From positions 124,001 to 188,000 of the forward strand of contig NZ_BONE01000002.1 of the NCBI RefSeq assembly GCF_016862555.1: a stretch of DNA of 64,000 nucleotides, in the 5' to 3' direction. Position 1 is the first letter of the stretch; every line of letters starts with the position of its first letter. Made by a program: the position numbers and the translations under genes. The notes below the pieces were generated by a model, which was given only the letters and a program-made list of their open reading frames with translations, made no database searches and had not been told where the DNA came from. Shown piece by piece: positions 22,669-32,016 of the stretch. The DNA is from Asanoa siamensis. GTDB lineage: Bacteria > Actinomycetota > Actinomycetes > Mycobacteriales > Micromonosporaceae.

Positions 22669-24225
22669 ATGCTCTTCGCAGACTTGGCCGCGACGTCCGG
22701 GGCGGTGACGGCTACCTCGAAGCGGCTCGCGAAGGTCGATCTGCTCGCGGCCGCGTTGCGGGCGCTCGACCCCAGTGAGGTCGAGGCCGGGTCGGCCTAT
22801 CTCGCGGGTGAGTTGCGGCAGCGGCAGACGGGGGTCGGCTACGCGGGGCTACGTGACCTGCCGCCGCCGGCGGAGCGGGCCAGTCTGACCGTCGGCGCGG
22901 TCGATGCCGCCATCGCGGAGATCGCCGGCGTCAGTGGCAGTGGGTCGCAGGCCCGGCGCAGGGGGTTGCTCGGGGCGCTGTTCGCGGCCGCTACCGTCGA
23001 CGAGCAGCGGATGTTGCGCGGGCTGTTCAGCGGTGAGTTGCGGCAGGGGGCACAGCAGGGCCTGCTCGCCGACGCGATCGCGCGGGCCGCCGACGTGCCG
23101 GGGCCGGCCGTGCGGCGGGCGCTGCTGCTCGTGGGTGACCTCAAGACGGTCGCCGTGGCTGCGCTCGAGGGTGGGGTTCAAGCCCTCGCCGAGTTCGCGT
23201 TGCAGGTCGGGCGGCCGCTCGCCCCGATGTTGGCCTCCAGCGCGCCCAGCGTCGACGAGGCGCTCGACGCCACCGGTGTGCCGGCCGCCGTCGACGTGAA
23301 GCTCGACGGCATCCGGATCCAGGTGCATCGCAGTGGCGACGACGTGGCCGTCTTCACCCGTAGCCTCGACGAGATCACGTCGCGGCTGCCGGAGGTGGTC
23401 GATTCCGTGCGGGCGTTGTCGGCCCGCGATCTCGTGCTCGACGGGGAGGCGATCGGGCTCGACGCCGACGGGCGGCCGCGGCCCTTCCAGGAGACGGCGA
23501 GTCGCGCGGCGACGCGCGGGGCGCGGCGGGGCGCGCCGCGGCCGGCGACCGACAGCGGTGTGACGCTCACGCCCTACTTCTTCGACGTGTTGCACATCGA
23601 CGGCGCCGACCTGCTCGACGCGCCGGGGGTCGAGCGGTGGGCCGCGCTCGAGGCGGCACTACCTGAGGCGCTGCGGGTGCCGCGGACCATGGTCGACGGG
23701 GCCGAGCAGGCGCACGACGTCTACGCCCGGGCGCTCGACGCCGGGCACGAGGGCGTGGTGATCAAGTCGGCGACGGCGGCCTACGACGCCGGGCGGCGGG
23801 GGGCCGCCTGGGTCAAGGTCAAGCCGCGGCACACGCTCGATCTGGTCGTGCTGGCCGTCGAGTGGGGGAGTGGGCGGCGCACCGGGTGGCTCTCGAACCT
23901 GCACCTGGGCGCGCGGGATTTGCGTACCGGTGGGTTCGTCATGCTCGGCAAGACCTTCAAGGGGTTGACCGACGAGTTGCTGCGTTGGCAGACCGAGCGG
24001 TTCCAGGAGATCGCGGTCGACAAGGGTGACTGGGTCGTCCGGGTCCGGCCCGAGCAGGTCGTCGAGATCGCGTTCGACGGGGTGCAGACCAGCCCGCGGT
24101 ACCCGGGCGGCGTGGCGTTGCGGTTCGCGCGGGTGATCCGGTACCGCGACGACAAGAGCGCCGAAGAGGCCGACACGATCGACACCGTGCTCGCCATCCA
24201 CGCCGGGCGGCCGATCACGCCGTGA
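22669..24225 (+). CDS. ATP-dependent DNA ligase (LigB type)
   Basis: The 518-residue ligase has an N-terminal DNA-binding domain (residues 1-185), the adenylation domain with lysine K211 in VDVKLDGIRIQVH (motif I), LVLDGEAIG (motif III), FFDVLH, EGVVIKS (motif IV) and AWVKVKPRH (motif V), then an OB-fold. This is the actinobacterial LigB layout, an accessory ligase beside the essential NAD-dependent LigA. The start ATG 22669 is where family homology begins; the frame is open further upstream through repeats. Confidence 0.93.
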   Translation: MLFADLAATSGAVTATSKRLAKVDLLAAALRALDPSEVEAGSAYLAGELRQRQTGVGYAGLRDLPPPAERASLTVGAVDAAIAEIAGVSGSGSQARRRGLLGALFAAATVDEQRMLRGLFSGELRQGAQQGLLADAIARAADVPGPAVRRALLLVGDLKTVAVAALEGGVQALAEFALQVGRPLAPMLASSAPSVDEALDATGVPAAVDVKLDGIRIQVHRSGDDVAVFTRSLDEITSRLPEVVDSVRALSARDLVLDGEAIGLDADGRPRPFQETASRAATRGARRGAPRPATDSGVTLTPYFFDVLHIDGADLLDAPGVERWAALEAALPEALRVPRTMVDGAEQAHDVYARALDAGHEGVVIKSATAAYDAGRRGAAWVKVKPRHTLDLVVLAVEWGSGRRTGWLSNLHLGARDLRTGGFVMLGKTFKGLTDELLRWQTERFQEIAVDKGDWVVRVRPEQVVEIAFDGVQTSPRYPGGVALRFARVIRYRDDKSAEEADTIDTVLAIHAGRPITP

Positions 24226-24240
24226 CCCGCGGCGACACCC

Positions 24241-24810
24241 TCAGCGCAGGTCGGCCGCGACGAACGACCAGACCTCCAGGTCGACACGACCACTGTGGAC
24301 GTACCCGGCGTTGCGCAGCAGGCCCTCGTAGGTGAAACCCGCCTTCTCCGCCACCCGGCGCGACGCGGTGTTGCCCGGCGCCACCCGCACCTCGATGCGC
24401 TGGAAGCCGTGCTCGAGGATCAGCGCGATCGCGAGCGCGTCGATCGCCTCCGGCGCGACACCGAAACCGCGGGCTTCGGCGGCGACGGCGTACGAGACCT
24501 CGGTGACCTTGGCGCCCCAGTCGGTGCGCTTGGTCCACAGGCAGCCGACCAGCCGGTCGTCCTCGCGGCGGATGACGCCGTAGTGGTCGCCGGCCCCGCT
24601 GTCGCGCCGCTCCTGCGCCATCTCCGTGCACCACGCGGTGCCGTCGATCTGGCCGAAGTCGCGCGGGAACGGCAGCCAGCGTTGGGTCTGCTTGTCGGCG
24701 AAGATCTCCGCGACGGGTTTGGCGTCGTCTTCACAGAGCTGGCGTACGTGCAGGCGCGGCGTCGAAACCCGCAGCTCCGGGAACGTCCGCAGCGGTAGCT
24801 GGCCCCTCAC
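24241..24810 (-). CDS. GNAT-family acetyltransferase (RimJ/RimL type)
   Basis: The 189-residue protein begins with the RimJ/L-style opening ELRVSTPRLHVRQLCEDDAK and has the acetyl-CoA-binding region around YAVAAEARGFGVAPEAIDAL, then VRVAPGNTASRRVAEKAGFTYEG. Family members acetylate protein N termini or small amines. The GTG start at 24808-24810 overlaps the cobB stop codon (GTGA), so its translation depends on the unusual tail of cobB. Confidence 0.9.
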   Translation of the reverse strand: MRGQLPLRTFPELRVSTPRLHVRQLCEDDAKPVAEIFADKQTQRWLPFPRDFGQIDGTAWCTEMAQERRDSGAGDHYGVIRREDDRLVGCLWTKRTDWGAKVTEVSYAVAAEARGFGVAPEAIDALAIALILEHGFQRIEVRVAPGNTASRRVAEKAGFTYEGLLRNAGYVHSGRVDLEVWSFVAADLR

Positions 24811-27344
24811 GCGATCCCCCCGTCGTCGTCCCGCATCCGTCCAGCGGCCGGCCCGTGCGGCGGCCGTCCCGGCACCGCCGGCATCTCGGCCGTGCCGGCG
24901 GCCAGTGCCCCGTCGGCTTCCGCCCAGCCCGGCGCCGGCTCCCCAGGCTGGCCGGGCACGGCCGGGCCGCCGACCAGCGGCATCGGTCGGCCCCACTCGC
25001 CCGACGGCCCGTGGCCGCCGCCCAGTTCTGGCCCGCTGCCAGGCGTCAGGCCGGTCCGGAACGGCTCGGGCCCATGCCCGCCGGCGGGCGCGGAGCCCGT
25101 GCCGGGCGGCTCAGGCCCGCGGCCGCCTGGCGCGAGGCCGATCCCAGCGGGTTCGGGTCCGCGACTGCCCGGCGCGTGGCGAGACGACTCAGGGCCGCCG
25201 CCGCTTGGCGCGAGGCCGATCCCAGCGGGCTCGGGTCCGCGACTGCCCGGCGTGTGGCGAGACGGCTCAGGCCCGCGGCCCCCGCCAGGGGTAGGGCCGA
25301 TCCCACTCAGGTCGGGCCCGTGTCCGCTGCCAGGCGTAAGCCGGCTTCGCGACTGCTCAGGCCCGTGCCCGCCGCCGGCCGCCAGGCCCACACCGGACGG
25401 CTCAGGCCCGCGACCCCCGTCCGGAGCGGAGCCACCGGGGCGCTCGGGCCCGCGACCGCCCGCCGTCGGCACGCTGGACGCCGGCACCGCCGGACCGAAC
25501 CCGCTCCCCGCCGCCGGCATGCCACCCCGGCCGACCGAGAACCCGAACTCCCGCCCCGGCGACTCGCCGTCCGTCCAGGGGTGCGACTCCGGCGCGTCGA
25601 CGAAGGCGTAGCCGTCGCCGGGTCGCGCACCCGGAACCCCCGCGAAACCGAAACCGTCGGTCGCCGGCTCGGCCGTCGGCGGGAAGCCCCGCCCGTCCGT
25701 CTGATGCTCGTCGGCGACCGGTGGCACGACCCGCAACCGCGGCGGCCCCGACGCCGGTGGACCGGATGCGGGCGGCAGGCCGGGTTCGCCGCCACCTTGC
25801 ACGGCCCGCAACCGCGGTGCCCCGCCGCCGGAAACGGCCGCCGGGAAACCGTGTGTCTCGGTCGGCGCCTCCGCGGGGCCGGTGCCGTAGTCGAGTGCCG
25901 GCCGCGGCCCGACAGCCGGCACGGCCCCCGTCGCCGCCACCCACGCGCCCTCACCCGGAGCGGGGCCGTCGCCCGGCCGCGCCGCCAGCACCAGCCGGCG
26001 CGCGATCTCGGGGAAGCCCGCCCAGTGCAGGCTGAGCTGTGAGGCGTGGACGCGCCGCCAGACGAAGCCCTCCGGCGTGCCGCCGTTCCACGTCCACGCC
26101 GGCGTCTGGCACGCCCGCGGGCTGACCACACCGCGGTGCTGCTTGTAGCCGGTCACCCGGGCGCCGATCTCGGCCACGGCGGTCGTCGAGCGGGCGGTCG
26201 CGTCGCGGTAACCGACGATCATCTGGTCGCCGGTGGTGCCGGTCGCGTCGAGCACGCCGCACATCGGGCGGCCGTCGAAGGCCTGGGCGAGCCAGAGCAG
26301 ACCGGCGCCTTCGGCGATCACCGGGCGGCCGGAGCGGGCCAGGTCGGCCACGTCGGCGCAGAGGCGGCGGTTGGCGGACAGCTCCTCCGCGTACGCCTCG
26401 GGCAAGGCGCCCCCGACGACCAGCGCGTCGGTGCCCTCGGGCAGCAACTCGTCGCGGAGCGGGTCGACCGCCACGACCGTGGCGCCGGCCGCCTCCAGCA
26501 GCTCGCGCGTCTCCGCGTACGCGAAGGACAGGCTTGGCCCGCCGGCAAGCGCGACGAGCGGGCGGCGGCCGACCATGACGGCGGCCGTGTCCTCGGGGGT
26601 GACCGCCAGCTCGCTCGCCGGCGACCATGGGGTCACGGACAGGTTGGGCGCGGAGTGGGCCAGCCCGAGCAGGCCGTCGAGGTCGACGGCGCCGGCGACC
26701 GACTCGCCGAGCCGGCGGATGCCGCGCAGCGCCTCGACCTCGCGGTGCAGCACCGGGACCACGCCCTCATGCCGCGGTGGGAGCGTCGACGGCAGGTCGC
26801 GGCGGCGCAGGGCGCCGTAGACGGGCACGCCGATGTCGTCGAGCGCCTCGCGGAGCAGCTGCTCGTGGCGGTCGGAGGCGACCCGGTTGAGGATCACACC
26901 CCCGAGCCAGGTCAACTCGTCGTACGCGCGGAAGCCGTGCACGAGCGCGGCCACCGACTGGCCCATCGCGCCGACGTCGACGACCATGATCACGGGTGCC
27001 CGCAGGGCGGCGGCGACGCCCGCGGTGGAGTCGGTCTCGACCCGGCCGGCGAGGCTGTCGAACAGGCCCATCGTGCCCTCGACGACGGCGATGTCGTGGC
27101 CCTCGGCGGCGTGCGCGAACAGCGGCGCGACCCGGTGCGCGCCGACCAGCCGCGGGTCGAGGTTGCGGCCGGGGGTGCCGGCCGCGGCGCCGAGGTAGGC
27201 GGCGTCGGTGTGGTCGGGGCCGACCTTGAAGCCGACCGCGGACAGGCCGCGGCCGGCGAACGCGGCCAGCAGCCCGACCGCCAGCGCGGTCTTGCCGTGA
27301 CCGGACGACGGCGCGCTGACCACCACCCGGGGCACGGCGGACAT
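24807..27344 (-). CDS. cobB: Hydrogenobyrinic/cobyrinic acid a,c-diamide synthase with giant low-complexity tail
   Basis: Residues 1-460 are a complete CobB/CbiA: P-loop APSSGHGKTA (11-20), FKVGPDHTDAAYLG, VEGTMGLFD, and a glutamine amidotransferase domain (VIAEGAGLLWL in place of the usual cysteine loop region, with the late VHASQLSLHW histidine). It amidates carboxylates a and c of the corrin ring using glutamine and ATP. Family members end near 450-470 residues. Here about 385 more residues follow, rich in Gly and Pro, with degenerate GGRGPEPSGIGLAPG-type repeats (about 24960-25480). The tail is predicted disordered and is unlikely to be catalytic. Confidence 0.93.
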   Translation of the reverse strand: MSAVPRVVVSAPSSGHGKTALAVGLLAAFAGRGLSAVGFKVGPDHTDAAYLGAAAGTPGRNLDPRLVGAHRVAPLFAHAAEGHDIAVVEGTMGLFDSLAGRVETDSTAGVAAALRAPVIMVVDVGAMGQSVAALVHGFRAYDELTWLGGVILNRVASDRHEQLLREALDDIGVPVYGALRRRDLPSTLPPRHEGVVPVLHREVEALRGIRRLGESVAGAVDLDGLLGLAHSAPNLSVTPWSPASELAVTPEDTAAVMVGRRPLVALAGGPSLSFAYAETRELLEAAGATVVAVDPLRDELLPEGTDALVVGGALPEAYAEELSANRRLCADVADLARSGRPVIAEGAGLLWLAQAFDGRPMCGVLDATGTTGDQMIVGYRDATARSTTAVAEIGARVTGYKQHRGVVSPRACQTPAWTWNGGTPEGFVWRRVHASQLSLHWAGFPEIARRLVLAARPGDGPAPGEGAWVAATGAVPAVGPRPALDYGTGPAEAPTETHGFPAAVSGGGAPRLRAVQGGGEPGLPPASGPPASGPPRLRVVPPVADEHQTDGRGFPPTAEPATDGFGFAGVPGARPGDGYAFVDAPESHPWTDGESPGREFGFSVGRGGMPAAGSGFGPAVPASSVPTAGGRGPERPGGSAPDGGRGPEPSGVGLAAGGGHGPEQSRSRLTPGSGHGPDLSGIGPTPGGGRGPEPSRHTPGSRGPEPAGIGLAPSGGGPESSRHAPGSRGPEPAGIGLAPGGRGPEPPGTGSAPAGGHGPEPFRTGLTPGSGPELGGGHGPSGEWGRPMPLVGGPAVPGQPGEPAPGWAEADGALAAGTAEMPAVPGRPPHGPAAGRMRDDDGGIA

Positions 27345-27487
27345 CGGCGACTCCTCGGCGGAAATTGGCGAGCCGTCCGACGATACCTAATGGGCCCGAC
27401 AACATCAGGCCGACGGCACATCGACGAAGGGCGTACGTCCGGCGACCGCCAGGAATCCCTGTCGTACCCCCGCAGTAGCCTCATGGC

Positions 27488-28297
27488 GTGTACCGGTTCC
27501 TGCTGACCCCCCGCTGGCTGGGCTTCCTCGCGCTCGCGCTGGTCGCCGCCACGGTGTGTGTGCTGCTCGGCAACTGGCAGCACGGTCGCTACGAGCTGCG
27601 CAAGGACGTCAACCACCGGATCGACGTGACCGGCACCGCCACGCCGCTGCCGCTCGACTCCGTCGTCACGCCGGGTGGCAGCGTGGGCACGCCCGGTCCG
27701 GGGCCGCAGCGCACGGCCGAGTGGACGCGGGTGACGGCCAGCGGCCGCTACGACCCCGCCAACGTCGTGCTGGTCCGGGGCCGCACCGTCGACAGCAAGG
27801 TCGGCTTCGAGATCGTCACGCCGCTTCGACTATCCGACGGGTCGGCGGTCCTCGTCGACCTGGGCTGGGTGCCGGCCGCGCCGGGCGGCGGCGCCTACAC
27901 GCAGCCCACGGTCCCGCCGATCCCGACCGGCCAGGTCACGGTCACGGGCGCCGTCAAGCTGTCCGAGAGCCGCGGCACGGGGATCGACCGCGCCGAGGGC
28001 AAGCTGGAGACCCGCCGGGTCTCGGTGCCACGGATCGCGGCCGAGCTGCCCTACCCGCTCCGCGGCGCGTTCGTGCAGCTCGACACCCAGGTGCCGGCGG
28101 CCGACGCGGGCTTCTCCCCGGTCCCGCCCAACTACGAGAACGACTGGCTCAACCTCGGCTACACGGTGCAGTGGTGGCTGTTCGGGGTGATGGCGCTGTT
28201 CGCGTTCGCGTGGGCCGCCCGGCGTGAGGCCCGCGGCAAGCCCAGAGCTGCCGGCACGGCACCGCCGCAGGAACGGGAACTGGCCAGCAGCGCCTGA
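27488..28297 (+). CDS. SURF1-family protein
   Basis: The 269-residue protein has the two-helix SURF1 layout: N-terminal membrane helix WLGFLALALVAATVCVLLGNWQ with the following RYELRKD, a large extracytoplasmic domain containing VLVRGRTVDSKVGFEIVTPL, VLVDLGWVP and LNLGYTVQWW, then a C-terminal helix (WWLFGVMALFAFAWAARR). SURF1 assists assembly of haem-copper cytochrome c oxidase in the membrane. It is divergent from cobB. GTG 27488 starts immediately before the first helix. Confidence 0.92.
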   Translation: MYRFLLTPRWLGFLALALVAATVCVLLGNWQHGRYELRKDVNHRIDVTGTATPLPLDSVVTPGGSVGTPGPGPQRTAEWTRVTASGRYDPANVVLVRGRTVDSKVGFEIVTPLRLSDGSAVLVDLGWVPAAPGGGAYTQPTVPPIPTGQVTVTGAVKLSESRGTGIDRAEGKLETRRVSVPRIAAELPYPLRGAFVQLDTQVPAADAGFSPVPPNYENDWLNLGYTVQWWLFGVMALFAFAWAARREARGKPRAAGTAPPQERELASSA

Positions 28298-28369
28298 TGT
28301 CGCGGCGGGTGGTCGTGGGCATCGGGCAGTAAGGTGCCGACAGGAGCTGCCACGACGAAGGGGTGCGTC

Positions 28370-28990
28370 ATGGGCACAGAGCCGACCCTGCCGCTGCCCG
28401 GGGCGGGTGCGCCGGGCCAGTTCCCGCCGCCGACCGATCCCTGGTCGACGCCCGACCTCGGTCCGCTGCCGGATCCGACCTCCGACCCGGGGCCGGTCTA
28501 CGCGCCGCCGCCCGGGCCGGCCGGCGCGCCCCCGCACCAGACGAGCGCACCGCCGCACCAGACCAGCGCGCCGCCGCATCCGACGAGCGTGCCGCCGGTG
28601 GCGCAGTCCAGCCCCGCCGGGCCGTACCCGCCGGGTGATGGGACCGTCGTGGCGCAGATCGGCGAGATCCGGGTGACGTCCCAGCTCGTGCACACGCCGG
28701 CGGGCACGTTCCCGCTCGCCGGCTCGAGCTGGCAGGTCAACGACTTCTGGCAGACGACCCAGAAGACGCCGACGTGGGCCGTACTCGTGGCGATCTTCGG
28801 TTTCTGCGTGCTGACCGTGTTCAGCCTGCTGTTCCTGCTGGTCAAGGAGACCGTCTACAGCGGAACCGTGCAGGTCGTCGTGACCAACGACCGGCATCAG
28901 TACGTCGCCCGTATCGGGGTCGCCGACCAGCAGCAGGTGCATTACGTGCACCAGCAGGTCAACTACGTGCGGGCGCTCGCCGCGTTGTGA
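28370..28990 (+). CDS. Single-pass membrane protein with Pro-rich N terminus
   Basis: The first 90 residues are Pro/Gly-rich and contain a tandem APPHQTS repeat. A segment starting VVAQIGEIRVTSQLVHTPAG follows, then a hydrophobic helix (WAVLVAIFGFCVLTVFSLLF, about residues 137-156) and a final extracytoplasmic domain (GTVQVVVTNDRHQYVARIGV). Predicted topology has the Pro-rich part in the cytosol. I do not recognise a function. It could be cotranscribed with the SURF1 gene 72 bases upstream. Confidence 0.7.
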   Translation: MGTEPTLPLPGAGAPGQFPPPTDPWSTPDLGPLPDPTSDPGPVYAPPPGPAGAPPHQTSAPPHQTSAPPHPTSVPPVAQSSPAGPYPPGDGTVVAQIGEIRVTSQLVHTPAGTFPLAGSSWQVNDFWQTTQKTPTWAVLVAIFGFCVLTVFSLLFLLVKETVYSGTVQVVVTNDRHQYVARIGVADQQQVHYVHQQVNYVRALAAL

Positions 28991-29015
28991 GGCATGCCAC
29001 AGCGGCCGACTGGGT

Positions 29016-30389
29016 ATGGCGGCTCGCATGACGACCGACACGGGCATCACGGAGCCGACCCGGCCGGCCGACGAGGGTCTCCGGCGGGTGATCTCGCGGC
29101 CGATGCTGACGTTCTTCATCATCGGCGACATCCTCGGCGCGGGCATCTACTCGCTGACGGGCGCGGTGGGCGCCGACGTCGGCGGTGCCATCTGGGCGTC
29201 GTTCCTGGTCGCGTTCGCGCTGGCGTTCCTGACGGCGTTCGCGTACATGGAGCTCGTCACGAAGTATCCGCAGGCGGCGGGCGGCGCCCTCTACTGCGAC
29301 CGGGCGTTCCGGCTGCGGTTCCTCAGCTTCCTGGTGACGTTCGCGATCATGGCGTCCGGCGTCACGTCGGCGACGTTCGCGGCGAGCCGGATCGGCGGCG
29401 ACTACTTCACGGGCCTGTTCGGGGTCGAGAACCCGCCGATGGTCCTCATCGGAATCGTGGCCATCCTGCTGGTCGCGGCGGTCAACCTGTGGGGCGTGGC
29501 CGAGTCGGTCCGGGTCAACGTCGTGATCACCTGCATCGAGCTCGCCGGCCTGCTGTTCATCATCGCGGTCGGCATCGTCGTGCTCGGCGGCGGCGACGGC
29601 GACCCGGGCCAGGCGTTCACGTTCTCGGGTACGGGCTTCGGCGTCGTCACCGGCATCCTCTCGGGCGCGGCGACCGCGTTCTACGCGTTCCTGGGCTTCG
29701 AGGACTCGGTCAACCTGGCCGAGGAGACCGCGGAGCCGAGCCGCTCGTTCCCGCCCGCGATGATCACCGGCCTGGTGCTGGCCGGTGTCGTCTATCTGCT
29801 GGTCGCGTTCACGGCGGCGATGACCGTGCCGCTCGACGTGCTCACGGAGTCGACCGCGCCGCTGCTCGAGGTGGTCCGGCTCGGCACACCCGACCTGCCG
29901 GTCGGGGAGATCTTCTCCGCCGTCTCGATCATCGCGGTCACGAACACCATGCTGATCAACATGCTGATGGCATCGAGGCTGCTGTACGGCATGGCCCGGC
30001 GCGACGTCCTCCCCGGCGTCTTCGGCCGGCTGGGCCGGCGCCGGACGCCGTGGGTGGCGATCGCCTTCACGACGGCGATCTCGATCATTCTGCTCTTCTT
30101 CGTCGACGACCTGAGCGACCTGTCGGACACGACGGTCCTCCTCCTGACCGCGGTCTTCCTGCTGGTCAACCTCTCGGCCCTGTACCTACGCCGCGACCCG
30201 GTGGACCGCCCCCACTTCCGCGCACCGACGGCGGTCCTGGTGCTGGGCGCGCTGGTCTCGCTGATCTTCCTGCTCCCGATGGTCCGCGAGGCGTCGATCT
30301 ACGTGCTGGCGCTGTGGCTGTTGCTGGGTGGCGTGGTGCTGTGGGGGATCAACTGGGCCTTCATGCGCCGCTCGGAGGCGCGCTCCTAG
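29016..30389 (+). CDS. APC-family amino acid permease
   Basis: About 12 membrane helices in 457 residues. The first helix carries GDILGAGIYSLTG, the substrate-binding GxG break of APC transporters, and FYAFLGFEDSVNLAEET corresponds to the conserved helix 6 region. Likely an amino acid or polyamine proton symporter or exchanger; the substrate is not evident. ATG 29016 and 29028 are both possible starts and neither has a strong ribosome binding site. Confidence 0.93.
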   Translation: MAARMTTDTGITEPTRPADEGLRRVISRPMLTFFIIGDILGAGIYSLTGAVGADVGGAIWASFLVAFALAFLTAFAYMELVTKYPQAAGGALYCDRAFRLRFLSFLVTFAIMASGVTSATFAASRIGGDYFTGLFGVENPPMVLIGIVAILLVAAVNLWGVAESVRVNVVITCIELAGLLFIIAVGIVVLGGGDGDPGQAFTFSGTGFGVVTGILSGAATAFYAFLGFEDSVNLAEETAEPSRSFPPAMITGLVLAGVVYLLVAFTAAMTVPLDVLTESTAPLLEVVRLGTPDLPVGEIFSAVSIIAVTNTMLINMLMASRLLYGMARRDVLPGVFGRLGRRRTPWVAIAFTTAISIILLFFVDDLSDLSDTTVLLLTAVFLLVNLSALYLRRDPVDRPHFRAPTAVLVLGALVSLIFLLPMVREASIYVLALWLLLGGVVLWGINWAFMRRSEARS

Positions 30390-30819
30390 AGCCGGCCCGC
30401 GGTGCGGCGGGCGTCAGGGCACGGGCCGACGCCCGCCGACGGTGCCGCGGGCGTCGGGTTGCTTGGGGGCTCGGCCGCAGCGGGTGTGCGCGTGGATCCG
30501 CTGTTCACCAACGCCCCGCTGTCGCCTGCGGCGTACCGGGGGCCAACTGGCGTGTATCGCCTTCGGCGTGGGGTGAGCTGTCGACACGACGCGCGTCGGT
30601 GCGTGCGGCGGGGGTTGGTGGGTGCGGTGTCGATTGGCGACGCGCCTCGACGGCTGCGGGGGCGGGCGCCTGGACGTGTCGCCGGCGGATTGGTGGGCGC
30701 GGGGTGGTTGTCGACGCGACGCGCTTCGACCGCCGCGGGGGCGGGGCGCCCAGGCGTGTCGCGGCGGGTCGGTGGGCGCGCTGTCGACTGCCGACCCCCA
30801 TGCGCATCGACGGTGCTGC
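30390..30819. repeat. Gene-free stretch with degenerate GTCGAC-led repeats
   Basis: Units begin with GTCGACACGACGCG (about 30569), GTCGATTGGCGACGCG (30631), GTCGACGCGACGCG (30712) and GTCGACTGCC (30783), sharing GCGGGGGCGGGSGCC and CGTGTCGCSGGCGG-type cores with spacing of 60-80 bases. ORFs here are low-complexity and shift frame between units, so no gene is called. Confidence 0.55.
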
Positions 30820-31470
30820 TCAGGGCCAGAGCAGTTCCTTCTGCCAGACGTCGCCGTCGCGGCGGTAGCGCAGGCGTACGTGGCGGCGGGTCGCGTCGCC
30901 CTGCCAGAACTCGACCGCGACTGGCGTCACCGCGTACACCGTGTGGTCCGGGGATGGCGTGTCCGGGTCCGCGGCAATGGTCGCGGCGGACGCCGTCAGG
31001 GCGCGCTCCAGATCGGCCGGGTCGGGCAGCACCTCGCTCTGCGTGCTGGCGAGGCTGGCCACCCGGGAGTCGTCCGGCCGGGCGCGGAAGTCGTCGGCCG
31101 AGGTTTGTGGGTCGAGCGCGGCGACCGTGCCCCGGACGCGCACCTGCCGTCCCTGCTCCCGCCAGTAGAAGCCGAGCGCGGCGGCCGGGCGCGCGGCGAT
31201 CTGCCGTCCCTTCGCGCTGGTGGCGCTGGTCGCGAACTGCCAGCCGCGGTCGTCGACGTCCTTGAGGATGAGCACGCGCGCATCCGGCAGGCCGTCGGCG
31301 TCGACCGTGCTGAGCGTCATCGCGTGCGGCTCCACCACCCCCGCGGCGATGGCCTCCCCGAGCCAGGCGACGAACAGGGCGTCGGGATGGTCAGGGGTCT
31401 CATCGGGTACGAACGACGGCAGCGGTCGGGCGAACACAGGCTGGCCACGCAGAAGATCACGAATGCTCAC
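30820..31470 (-). CDS. pdxH: Pyridoxamine 5'-phosphate oxidase
   Basis: This flavoenzyme oxidises pyridoxamine or pyridoxine phosphate to PLP. The 216-residue protein shows the family order: MTLSTVDADGLPDARVLILKDVDDRG (FMN binding), FATSATSAKGRQIAARPAAALGFYW, REQGRQVRVRGTVAAL, ARPDDSRVASLASTQSEVL and the C-terminal VEFWQGDATRRHVRLRYRRDGDVW with LLWP end (usually RLxP). GTG 31470 starts the protein. PLP-dependent CobC and kynureninase are encoded elsewhere in the window. Confidence 0.93.
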   Translation of the reverse strand: MSIRDLLRGQPVFARPLPSFVPDETPDHPDALFVAWLGEAIAAGVVEPHAMTLSTVDADGLPDARVLILKDVDDRGWQFATSATSAKGRQIAARPAAALGFYWREQGRQVRVRGTVAALDPQTSADDFRARPDDSRVASLASTQSEVLPDPADLERALTASAATIAADPDTPSPDHTVYAVTPVAVEFWQGDATRRHVRLRYRRDGDVWQKELLWP

Positions 31471-31563
31471 CGCCCGATCCTGCCACCCGGGCGCCCGGTC
31501 GGGCTGATGTCGTAAAACGGTCGAATCAACCTCGGCCGGCCACCCGGCCATTATGGTGGGCTC

Positions 31564-32016
31564 ATGATCGACTCGTGGGATCCCGCCGGCCCCGGCGTGC
31601 TGAGGCTGCCTTCGGGCCGCCTGGTCCGCGGGCGCGGTCTCCTACGGGCGTACCCGCTGGGCCCGCCGCCGACCTTCGGGATCTACCTGCTCGGCAAGCC
31701 GTGGTCGCTGGCGGCCTGGGAAAGCCGCTGGGTCCGCTGGCCTGACCTGTGGCTGCCGAGCGACCCCGCCGACGCCGGCCAGGCCCTGCACGAGGCCTGG
31801 GAAAGAGCGGCCACGGAACGGGTCGAGCTCGCCTGCCGCGGCGGCCGCGGCCGCACCGGCACGGCGCTGGCGTGCCTGGCGATCATCGACGGGATCCCGG
31901 CGGCGGAAGCGGTGGCCTACGTCCGCGCCAACTACGACCGCCGCGCGGTCGAGACCCCCTGGCAGAAACGCTTCGTGACCCGCTTCGCGGCCCCGGGCCC
32001 GCCGGACCTGAACTGA
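31564..32016 (+). CDS. Protein-tyrosine-phosphatase-like protein
   Basis: A 150-residue protein with the phosphatase loop CRGGRGRTGT: C91 and R97 are exactly the CX5R spacing of cysteine-dependent phosphatases, followed by T and a helix (ALACLAIIDGIPAAEAVAYV). A general-acid aspartate may be D61 or D67 (PDLWLPSDPAD). Other domains of tyrosine phosphatases are absent, so it is a minimal dual-specificity-like enzyme. Short proteins of this form are common in actinomycetes with unknown substrates. Confidence 0.75.
   Translation: MIDSWDPAGPGVLRLPSGRLVRGRGLLRAYPLGPPPTFGIYLLGKPWSLAAWESRWVRWPDLWLPSDPADAGQALHEAWERAATERVELACRGGRGRTGTALACLAIIDGIPAAEAVAYVRANYDRRAVETPWQKRFVTRFAAPGPPDLN

Noticed and set aside
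30402-31265. Plus-strand ORFs over the GTCGAC repeats and pdxH
   Set aside because: They run antisense to pdxH and through degenerate repeats whose spacing is not a multiple of three.
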